64,000 nt of DNA from contig NZ_JACXBP010000014.1 of the NCBI RefSeq assembly GCF_014773485.1, positions 1-64,000 on the forward strand, read 5' to 3'. Made by a program: the position numbers and the translations under genes. Below, piece after piece: positions 46,088 through 52,824 of the stretch; the first letter of the stretch is position 1, and every line of letters starts with the position of its first letter. The notes under the pieces are model-generated. The model ran no database searches. It saw nothing but the letters and a program-made list of their open reading frames with translations, and was not told where the DNA came from. This DNA is from Erwinia aphidicola (lineage in GTDB: Bacteria; Pseudomonadota; Gammaproteobacteria; Enterobacterales; Enterobacteriaceae).

Positions 46088-47398
46088 ATGCAAGAACTCA
46101 TTTTTAATGTTGTGAAGATTGCGCAAGACCTGATTAGAATACCGACCGTCAATCCCCCCGGCAATGAGAAGCCCGCTATTGATTATATTTTTGACCTCCT
46201 GACCCGCCATGGCATTCATTGCGATCTATATAGTAAAGATCCTAATCGACCCAATTTAGTCGCGCGTATTGCTGGGCGAAGTAACAATGTCCCTCCTTTG
46301 CTGCTGTATGGACATGTTGACGTGGTGCCGGTGGATGAATCTTCTTGGTCTACAGATCCGTTCTCAGGTGAAATAAAAAATGGATACCTTTGGGGGCGTG
46401 GGGCTTTGGATATGAAAGGCGGGTTGGCGATGCTGATTGCAGCTTTTCTTCATTACAATCAATCTCCGGGCGAGGCAGATCTCATTTTGACGGTACTTAG
46501 TGATGAGGAAACGGGAGGAAAGTATGGTGCTCATTTTATGTGTGAGCAGCATGCTAATCTGTTTCAGCGCGTACAACATGCCATCGGAGAATTTGGTGCC
46601 TTTAGTTTTTATGTCCGCGGCTGTCACTTTTTGCCGATACAAATTCAGGAAAAAATACACTGTTCACTGGATATCAACCTGAGCGGAATCGGCGGACATG
46701 CGTCAATACCTAGTAAAGATAACGTGAATCTGATTGCTGCAAAAGTCATGCTAGCCATTGAAAAAAACCAAGCGAAATGGAGTATTACCCCTGTTGCACG
46801 CAGTATGATTAAGGGTATTCGTGCACGTTTGCATGGAATGCCAAAGCTGGTTTTAAGTTTATTGTTATTTACTCCAACGATACCCATTGGGTTAAAGCTG
46901 GCAGGAGGCGCACGTAAGATTTTCGAACCTCTGCTGCGTACGTCAGTGACGCCAACGGTCATTCGCAGTGGGCTTAAACGTAATGTGATACCTGAGGCCC
47001 TTACCCTTGAATATGATATTCGCATGCTGGCCAGCGACAGTGAACAAGATCTGCGTGAGCGTCTGAGAAAAGCTGGGCTAAAAACCGAGCAAATTACGTT
47101 AAAATTTTCATCGAGGTCGGCCCGGGAGCCGGATATAAGTCAGTTTTCCCAGTTGAGCGAGATATTGAGCAGGGTAGCACCTGATGCAACGCCAGTACCT
47201 ATGCTGCTACCGGGCGTAACTGATGGAAGGCATTTTTCTACGTTAGGGATCCAGACATACGGTTTTCTGCCAATGATCATGCCACCAGACATTGCCTTCA
47301 ACCAGTTGATCCACGGTCGTGATGAGCGCATCTCTCTAGATACCCTGGAGAAAGGAGCGGATGCCATCTTGCAATATATAGAGGGTTATCAGGGATGA
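46088..47398 (+). CDS. M20 family metallopeptidase (ArgE/ACY1/CPG2-like) in cluster
   Basis: A 436-residue di-zinc amidohydrolase. LLYGHVDVVPVD holds the first metal His and Asp, WGRGALDMKGGLAM the bridging Asp, LSDEETGG the catalytic Glu pair, and FNQLIHGRDERI the last His. VTDGRHFSTLG is also conserved. The family removes acyl groups or terminal residues from amino acids and peptides. Placed 47 bases after the KS gene and co-directional, it probably acts on the cluster product. It has no signal peptide, so any deacylation would be cytoplasmic. A hydrophobic stretch near 255–275 (LVLSLLLFTPTIPIGL) is unusual for M20. Confidence 0.88.
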   Translation: MQELIFNVVKIAQDLIRIPTVNPPGNEKPAIDYIFDLLTRHGIHCDLYSKDPNRPNLVARIAGRSNNVPPLLLYGHVDVVPVDESSWSTDPFSGEIKNGYLWGRGALDMKGGLAMLIAAFLHYNQSPGEADLILTVLSDEETGGKYGAHFMCEQHANLFQRVQHAIGEFGAFSFYVRGCHFLPIQIQEKIHCSLDINLSGIGGHASIPSKDNVNLIAAKVMLAIEKNQAKWSITPVARSMIKGIRARLHGMPKLVLSLLLFTPTIPIGLKLAGGARKIFEPLLRTSVTPTVIRSGLKRNVIPEALTLEYDIRMLASDSEQDLRERLRKAGLKTEQITLKFSSRSAREPDISQFSQLSEILSRVAPDATPVPMLLPGVTDGRHFSTLGIQTYGFLPMIMPPDIAFNQLIHGRDERISLDTLEKGADAILQYIEGYQG

Positions 47399-47547
47399 AA
47401 TCTGCCCCTCTTCAGTCAGGTTCCATTATAATCATGACCGAACTCAGATTTTAGCAAGATAGCGACACCAGCATTCGCCACACCTGTTGAATATGAAAGG
47501 GTAAGGTCCTGAGAGTCAACCTAGCCAATCTTTCTAAATGCACTTAA

Positions 47548-48318
47548 TTAAACGTTATGTTCAGCCGGGGTGACGTAATAGTTACGTAGTTCACGTGTTA
47601 CGCAGCTAATCACTGCTGCGCGCTGACTGGCTATAAAGAAGTGATCGCCAGGGAAGCGATGTACGATGCACTCTTCCGTTGTGCAGGATGCCCAGGCCTG
47701 AGCCTGAGACAGCGGCAGTTCGCTATCCTCTTCGCCACTCAGCACCATAATCGGACAGGAGAGTGGTCGAGCAGGTTGTGGTCGGTAGGTTTCAACCAAG
47801 CGGTAATCATTGCGAATGATTGGTAACAATACCTCAGCCAGCTCAGGATGCTGGCACAATGTCTGGTTATTGCTACTGAGTCGCACGAGCTCTTCGAGGA
47901 TATGTTTGTCACTGCTGAGGTGAATACGACTATCCAGCTTATGAAACTCAGGTGGCTGACGACCTGAGATAATTAGCAGTTGTGGATGCAGGCTGAGTGC
48001 TGCAAGCAGTTGGGCCAGCTCATGCGCGACTGCGCCACCCATGCTGTGCCCGAGAAAAGCAAAGCGACGCGCTTTCAGGTGCGGCAGTAACGCATGCTGC
48101 AAGGCGTGTAGCAATTCAAACATATCATTAATTAAAGGTTCATCAAAACGGTCTTCCCGGCCTGGGTATTGTATTACTGCCAGTTCCACCTCAGAGCTAT
48201 CGAGAAAATCAGACCACTGACGAAAACTGCTTGCTGACCCACCGGCATGCGGGAAGCAGATTAACAGTAATGGTGCACTGGCTGCTGGCTGATAAAAACG
48301 CAGAAATTTTTCGCTCAT
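47548..48318 (-). CDS. Type II thioesterase (GrsT-like)
   Basis: A 256-residue α/β-hydrolase of the editing thioesterase class. ICFPHAGGSASSFRQWSDFL and VIQYPGREDRFDEP are family marks. The nucleophile Ser lies in FLGHSMGGAVAHELA, the acidic residue in VLSGEEDSELPL and the His in FPGDHFFI. ATG 48318 is chosen since homology starts at FLRFYQP; the 40-residue upstream extension is not conserved. It removes mis-primed groups from carrier domains and supports high yield. It faces the M20 gene convergently and marks the right edge of the cluster. Confidence 0.9.
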   Translation of the reverse strand: MSEKFLRFYQPAASAPLLLICFPHAGGSASSFRQWSDFLDSSEVELAVIQYPGREDRFDEPLINDMFELLHALQHALLPHLKARRFAFLGHSMGGAVAHELAQLLAALSLHPQLLIISGRQPPEFHKLDSRIHLSSDKHILEELVRLSSNNQTLCQHPELAEVLLPIIRNDYRLVETYRPQPARPLSCPIMVLSGEEDSELPLSQAQAWASCTTEECIVHRFPGDHFFIASQRAAVISCVTRELRNYYVTPAEHNV

Positions 48319-48454
48319 GGCAAGGTCTCGGAAATTTACAGTGAAATTAGCGGCAGTACCGCTCTCTTTCCTGATTAAGTTAATTAAAGATGAGAAATAA
48401 CGCTGACCCCAGATAACACTCGAATGTTTTTCTGGCACATATCTTAACTGTACC

Positions 48455-48505
48455 GTTCATGGTTAGGAAACTGAATCGGCCTTTTTGGGCTTCCTAACCA
48501 TGAAC
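48455..48505. repeat. 15-bp perfect inverted repeat at IS junction
   Basis: GTTCATGGTTAGGAA (48455–48469) and TTCCTAACCATGAAC (48491–48505) flank a 21-bp spacer. The right arm ends in GAAC, abutting CTTGG, where the IS91-type element seems to begin. It lies about 140 bp upstream of the thioesterase start codon. Confidence 0.8.
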
Positions 48506-49990
48506 CTTGGCGAGAAAGGGGATTATTGGATGGGAACTGTCGTTTGAAAATGAGTAAAAAAGACGTTTTTGCTTTTTTTTCATATAAATGCCGTTTTTCA
48601 GGCGCACTTATCCAGAGCCGGTGCCTGAAGCCATCGTTTTTTTGCCATCCGATACAGCCTGTCTGAGAGCATTTTTGTGGCGTGCTCGCCCGCCATAGCG
48701 CCGGCAAAACGCAACCGGTCTTTGCAAAGAATGCACTGATACGGATCGGTGCCCAGGAACGCTTTCATCAACACAGCGAACCCCGGCTTCTGCGGTTTTT
48801 CGCGTGGCGTCATCTCCAGGGCTTCGTAGACTTTCGGCAGTAACGAGCCGCGCTTGCGGTTGGCCAGGAAGCCGTAGTAACCACCATTTTAAAATGTCGC
48901 GCCGGGATGTGGCTTATGTAACGCCACAGCATCTCTTCCTGGCTCAGTTTCTGGCGTTTGTGCTGCTGCGTGTTGTGATCGTAATACTGGTGAACAACCG
49001 AACCGCCACGGTAATGACGGAGCTGTGACGCCGCCACCGGCGGACGCTTCAGATAACGGCCCAGGTATTTCACGCTGCGCCAGGCACCGCGGGTCTTTTT
49101 GGCGAAGTGGACTTTCCAGTGGCGCTGATATTGCGCCTGCAGGTAGCGCTTCCACTGCCTGGCATCGCGGATATGGCCGAAGCTGGGCAGCTTAGCGGGA
49201 TTAACGCGATCGTAGCTGGCACGCAGCAGGCGGATAACGGCACCACGCCAGATGGCTTCAACCTGCTGTTTTTTGAAAAACAGATCGCGCCAGACGCCGT
49301 GCTTAACGTCGAGTCCGCCCCGGGTAATTGAGACGTGGATGTGCGGATGCTGATTGAGCTGGCGTCCGTAGGTGTGCAGCGCGCAGAAGATGCCGACCTC
49401 GACACCCAACTTTCGCGCGTGCCTGAGCATGGCGCGGGTGGCGCAGCGAAAGAGGTCGTTGAGCAGCGGCCAGTTGTTGTTGAAGAACGGCCACAGCAGG
49501 TGCGGCATGGTGAAGGTGATATGTTGCCAGTCGCAGTCGGGCAGGATGTGCTGCTGCTCGGCAATCCATTGCTCGGTGCCTTTAAGGCCACAACTGCTGC
49601 AGGCCCTGGACTTGCAGGTCTGACAGAGAAAACGAGAGTGCGTACAGTCAGGTGAACTGCAGCAATAGCGGCGCACGCCCATGGCGCAGGTTCCGCAGGC
49701 AAGCATGCGCTCGACGGAGAGTTTGGTCCAATCGGTGAGCTGATGGCCATTCTTCTCAAGGAAGCGTTCCCAGCCCTCATCGTGTTGGAACAGAAGCTTT
49801 GCAGGGCGCGGTATGTACATGAAACACAGTATAAAATGCGTCGAGGAAGGTGGAAAGGTCTTCGGCTGCGCAGCAGACGAGCTCACGCAGCAGGCGTGCT
49901 ACCGTTCGGTTTAATCAACAAAGCCACTCAAATACATAAAACCCCCATATCGAGGCATGATTTTTTAATTAATATGAAGCGATTTAATAA
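48506..49990 (-). mobile_element. IS91-family insertion sequence (degenerate)
   Basis: The element carries a frameshifted HUH transposase. The left border (downstream of the transposase, the oriIS side) is placed at 48505/48506, where GAAC meets CTTG; IS91 elements insert next to GAAC/CAAG-type tetramers. The right end (terIS) is not defined and 49990 is an estimate from where AT-rich host-like DNA resumes. No target duplication is expected for this rolling-circle family. Confidence 0.6.
48598..49820 (-). pseudogene. IS91-family transposase, one frameshift
   Basis: From ATG 49820 (MYIPRPAKLLFQ) the protein has a Cys-rich zinc ribbon (MLACGTCAMGVRRYC, LCQTCKSRACSSCG), the HUH motif HPHIHVSITRGG, and the two catalytic tyrosines in YLGRYL. 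At HFKMV (near 48890) the frame shifts. The other frame continues YYGFLANRKRGSLLPK and MTPREKPQKPGF to TGA at 48598, so a single base is missing. The truncated product keeps the HUH and Tyr residues but loses about 100 C-terminal residues, so transposition is doubtful. Divergent from the microcin-like locus. Confidence 0.88.
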
Positions 49991-50079
49991 AAGACTATAT
50001 ATTTCAACAATAAGAAATAGAGGGAAATGAAAAAACGCCAGATAACGCCAGTACTTTCCGATTTTTATAAAAATAAAAG

Positions 50080-50108
50080 TTGAGAACAATGCTGTGGCAA
50101 TGTATTAG
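50080..50108 (+). promoter_or_regulatory. Promoter of the microcin-like operon
   Basis: TTGAGA at 50080–50085 and TATTAG at 50103–50108 are separated by 17 bp. Transcription near 50115 would leave a 50-base leader ending in AAAGGAG, ten bases before ATG 50166. Confidence 0.5.
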
Positions 50109-50165
50109 TCTATCTGACAAAGAATTGTCACGAAGTTAACCAATGTCATAACAAAGGAGTTGTTT

Positions 50166-50475
50166 ATGAAAGTAATCGAAAGAGAGTTTTTAGCCGAAGT
50201 TTCTGGCGCAGGCGGTCGTAACGACCCACCCTTTAATTCAGAATGTAACAACAGCAGTAATGAGTGAGGGGCGGGGTCACAAAATAAAGGTAACCCAAAC
50301 TACAGTCAGAGTGTAGTGCATCCTGTAATAATGGTATGATCGGTGGAGTTATTGCCGGGGCAGATTTAGGCATGGCCGGTGGTACGTTTGCAGCGGTTGT
50401 TTCAGCGGTAACGGTGGTAATAATTCATCTGGAAGCTGTAACTCTGGTGGAATGGGCGGCTCCTGCACCCAATAA
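50166..50475 (+). pseudogene. Class II microcin-like precursor with double-glycine leader, disrupted
   Basis: A strong AAAGGAG site precedes ATG 50166. The first frame (33 residues, to TGA 50265–50267) starts MKVIEREFLAEVSGAGG. This is like double-glycine leaders of class II microcins and bacteriocins cleaved by peptidase-containing ABC exporters. The same frame continues after the TGA as GAGSQNKGNPNYSQSV. Shifted frames give SCNNGMIGGVIAGADLGMAG then CSGCFSGNGG and SCNSGGMGGSCTQ, stop at 50473–50475. Reassembled, that is a Gly/Ser/Asn-rich peptide of about 95 residues with a small hydrophobic GxxxG-like segment. One nonsense change and two indels seem to have broken it. Alternatively the 33-residue peptide is the product. 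Confidence 0.55.
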
Positions 50476-50483
50476 ATAATCAT

Positions 50484-50505
50484 CACCCGCTGCGTGTTTC
50501 GGGTG
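50484..50505 (+). terminator. Hairpin between microcin-like gene and immunity-like gene
   Basis: CACCCG and CGGGTG form a six-bp stem with a ten-base loop, 10 bases after the precursor's final stop. It lacks a T run. A partial terminator that lowers downstream expression is plausible. Confidence 0.4.
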
Positions 50506-50523
50506 GGTCATAAGGAGGATAAA

Positions 50524-50751
50524 TTGAAGTTAATCTTAAAAAATTTAATATTACTCTTGTCAATAATGACTGGTTTTTTATTCCTAAGTGGTGTGGGTAT
50601 TTATCCGGAATTCTTCACCTTTACACCTTCAGCTGAAGTGTCGAAATTTGTCATCACCATCAGCTCACTGATATCTTTTTCTTTACTGAGTCGTAGAATA
50701 ATAAAATTAATTTTTAAAAATGACGATAAAATCATCGGTAAAACTGAATGA
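50524..50751 (+). CDS. Two-helix small membrane protein, candidate microcin immunity
   Basis: A 75-residue protein from TTG 50524, chosen because AAGGAGG lies 7 bases upstream. Helix 1 is about residues 6–22 (LILLLSIMTGFLFLSGVG), then a short loop with Tyr and Phe, and helix 2 about 38–56 (FVITISSLISFSLLSRR). The tail is basic. Microcin and class II bacteriocin immunity proteins are small helical membrane proteins encoded just after the precursor, which is the arrangement here. No family match is recalled. It overlaps the next ORF by 4 bases. Confidence 0.55.
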   Translation: MKLILKNLILLLSIMTGFLFLSGVGIYPEFFTFTPSAEVSKFVITISSLISFSLLSRRIIKLIFKNDDKIIGKTE

Positions 50752-50864
50752 CTAAAAAAGTTACGCATCGAGATTGGTTAAATTATGCGATTAATGTACA
50801 AAAATCTCCAATCTCCAATCTCCAATCTCCAAACTGCCCCCCTTATTCAACAAAGTCCTGTTAA
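50748..50864 (+). CDS. Small ORF with 7-bp repeat controlling its frame
   Basis: ATG 50748 overlaps the TGA of the two-helix gene (ATGA). The 38-residue frame MTKKVTHRDWLNYAINVQKS runs into four copies of a 7-bp repeat, then stops at TAA 50862. With five copies (or two) the frame would pass to a stop at 50927–50929, ending PEPDPTPPDGGFSP, a Pro-rich tail. I do not recognise it. It may be a further component of the bacteriocin operon. Confidence 0.4.
   Translation: MTKKVTHRDWLNYAINVQKSPISNLQSPNCPPYSTKSC
50803..50830 (+). repeat. 7-bp tandem repeat, four copies
   Basis: AATCTCC is repeated four times inside the small ORF. Each gain or loss shifts the reading frame by one. Confidence 0.9.
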
Positions 50865-50929
50865 ACCCGCAGCTCGAAAAACCGCCAGAACCGGATCCCA
50901 CCCCTCCCGACGGCGGATTTTCACCCTGA

Positions 50930-51312
50930 CACTATATGTAGTGGCTGTCTAACCTGCCACAGGCACAAAGTAGAAAAGCACCTAATGAGGTCAGAAGTAT
51001 AGAGATTCTAATTATAGAGCTCAAAAATTGGGGTCATACGAAATCGTCACTCAGGTACTACAGGGCGCCATCAATGGTATAACGGATTCCTATACTGGGT
51101 GCAGCTCGGCTGCTCCTGGACAGTGCTTTAAGGCTACAATTTTCCAGCGATTTCTACCGGATTCACGACTGCATAGGGATTGAAACTGGATGAATACTGG
51201 CTAGAGATAATTACCTGGAACTTGATCCTGCAGAAGCAGTTAAGACGCTGACAATTGACGACAAACGCATTTAAGTGTGAGTTATACCTAATATTAAAAT
51301 ATAAATAATCAC
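50930..51312. other. Degenerate region before the Cre-like gene
   Basis: No intact gene is seen. Two coding-like scraps, GLKLDEYWLE then (after a frame change) DNYLELDPAEAVKTLTIDDK to TAA near 51274, suggest the end of a lost gene on the + strand. Stop-ridden sequence lies before it. Confidence 0.4.
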
Positions 51313-52350
51313 TTAAATTACACCGTCATCTTCTTCCATCAGTGCAACCATTGCGCCTTTATGCGCTTCAACCATACGTATATAGCGCATCACAGTCTGG
51401 GTTTGAGTCCAGGTGCCTTCCTGCATAATCTGGGCGAGTGGAACGCCCTTTCTGGCCATATCCTGTGCGGCCCCCACGCGCGCACTGTGTCCGCTCCAGC
51501 CTGCGTAACGTCCCTTGTTGGTTTTCACATGCTCTTTTTCGCAGATCGCTTTTCGGGCGCGACAAAAGATATCTTCAAGACTCGGCGCACTCATAGGGGT
51601 CGTAGTCACACTGACAATCTTATTAGAACGGTGAATAGGGCAGAACAGCACCGCATCAGGTTCGTCGTTCAGTCCGGCGGCGTCAATCCATTCTGTTAAA
51701 CGCTGAGATGAGCGAGCACTCAACGCTTTAACAATGCCACCAGAATGAAGAATGGTTTTAGTCCAACCGACATCAAGGATGATTCGGCCGTCCTCAGTTC
51801 GGTTAATATCTCTCACTCGCAGGCGCGACATCTCGCTCATTCGAAGAAGTGTACTATATGCCACATGCAAAAATGCCAAATCACGTTTCAGCTGCAGGCG
51901 AGGTGAAGCTTGCCATATTTTATCAAGCCGATTGAGGTCTACCCTGCAGAAGGGTACCGCCTGGCCAGTACGTTCACCGGATGATACTGCCTTACGGTTA
52001 ATTTTCTTCCTGGCACGCACCACAACGGGCGAGACGTTAGGGGGAATGAAGCCGGCGTTACGGTGTAACATAGAAATTAGAGCTGCATGCGTTGAAATCG
52101 TAGACGCTGCCCGGCCAGCATTCTGCAGATGCAGCAGATAATCCTGCAGATCTTCCGCCAACATCGGCAGGAATGAACGATGGTTTTCTTGTGCCCAGCG
52201 CCAACACACCCGCATGATGCTGAGGAGCTGTTTCCACGTGTTAGACGAGAATGCCTCTCGCTGGTTAACGAAGGAGGCGAGTCTTTGCGAAATGTCTTCA
52301 TCCATTGATGTCAGCAAGTTGGGGCTGCTGAACCCGGCAATCTGAGTCAT
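51313..52350 (-). CDS. Cre-like tyrosine recombinase
   Basis: A 345-residue recombinase that resembles phage P1 Cre (343 residues) along its whole length. The N-terminal core-binding domain reads REAFSSNTWKQLLSIMRVCW and DYLLHLQNAGRAASTI. The catalytic domain has Arg in STLLRMSEMSRLRVRDI, Lys in GWTKTI, His–x–x–Arg in WSGHSARVGAAQDMARKG, Trp in EGTWTQ and Tyr in VMRYIRMVE. Cre-type enzymes resolve dimers of large plasmids or excise elements at a paired palindromic site. Two inverted repeats lie upstream in the next 260 bp. It may be a plasmid maintenance or island mobility gene. Confidence 0.9.
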   Translation of the reverse strand: MTQIAGFSSPNLLTSMDEDISQRLASFVNQREAFSSNTWKQLLSIMRVCWRWAQENHRSFLPMLAEDLQDYLLHLQNAGRAASTISTHAALISMLHRNAGFIPPNVSPVVVRARKKINRKAVSSGERTGQAVPFCRVDLNRLDKIWQASPRLQLKRDLAFLHVAYSTLLRMSEMSRLRVRDINRTEDGRIILDVGWTKTILHSGGIVKALSARSSQRLTEWIDAAGLNDEPDAVLFCPIHRSNKIVSVTTTPMSAPSLEDIFCRARKAICEKEHVKTNKGRYAGWSGHSARVGAAQDMARKGVPLAQIMQEGTWTQTQTVMRYIRMVEAHKGAMVALMEEDDGVI

Positions 52351-52379
52351 ATTGGTCAGTATTCATCCAGCCAGAGATT

Positions 52380-52446
52380 GGCAACGCTACGTGAAATCTG
52401 AATAATTCGCAGGGGTATCGTCCTCAAAACTTTACGTAGCGATGCC
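52380..52446. repeat. Inverted repeat upstream of Cre-like gene
   Basis: Arms GGCAACGCTACGTGAAA (52380–52396) and TTTACGTAGCGATGCC (52431–52446) match at all but two positions and are 34 bp apart. The spacing is too wide for a single recombination core, so it may be a pair of protein sites controlling the recombinase promoter. Confidence 0.7.
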
Positions 52447-52577
52447 GATATTTTAATCATTTATAAAGCGGGCATTTCGCCAGCCTGAGCGTGTCGGATA
52501 TCTGTTGATACCAAAAGCCTCCTGAGCAGGATCTGGCCCAGATCCACATGATACAGGGATTCATTGCTTATGTCTGG

Positions 52578-52603
52578 CCTTATATAATCTTAATTATATA
52601 AGG
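52578..52603. repeat. 26-bp perfect palindrome, candidate recombination site or operator
   Basis: Arms CCTTATATAAT and ATTATATAAGG are perfect and flank CTTA. The size and AT-rich design are near that of lox-type sites (13-bp arms, 8-bp spacer) but the arms are shorter. It sits 228 bp upstream of the Cre-like start, in a 474-bp gene-free stretch (52351–52824). Confidence 0.6.
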
Positions 52604-52824
52604 TTAGGATATTATCCTTCGGGATGCGATTTTTTAAAGTGATTATTAATCGCTCACTGCGAAGGGTATGAGTCAAAAGGGTTAAGTAATGAGGTCAAAG
52701 TTGCTGGATGTGCAGAGGGATGTTAATTTAACATAAGATGTATTATGTGTACTACTTATGTCAGTCCAAAGCAATGATGTCGTGCTTGTTTCCAGCTCTG
52801 CTCATCTGCCGGCATCTTATGAAT

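Noticed and set aside
48444-48707. 87-codon minus-strand frame at the IS left end
   Set aside because: Overlaps the transposase C-terminal frame and the inverted repeat; composition not protein-like.
49070-49780. 236-codon minus-strand frame inside the IS91 transposase
   Set aside because: Alternative frame of the transposase with Pro/Ser/Ala-rich low-complexity composition.
52380-52446. A lox-type recombination core
   Set aside because: The arms are 34 bp apart, while Cre-type cores have about 8 bp between arms.
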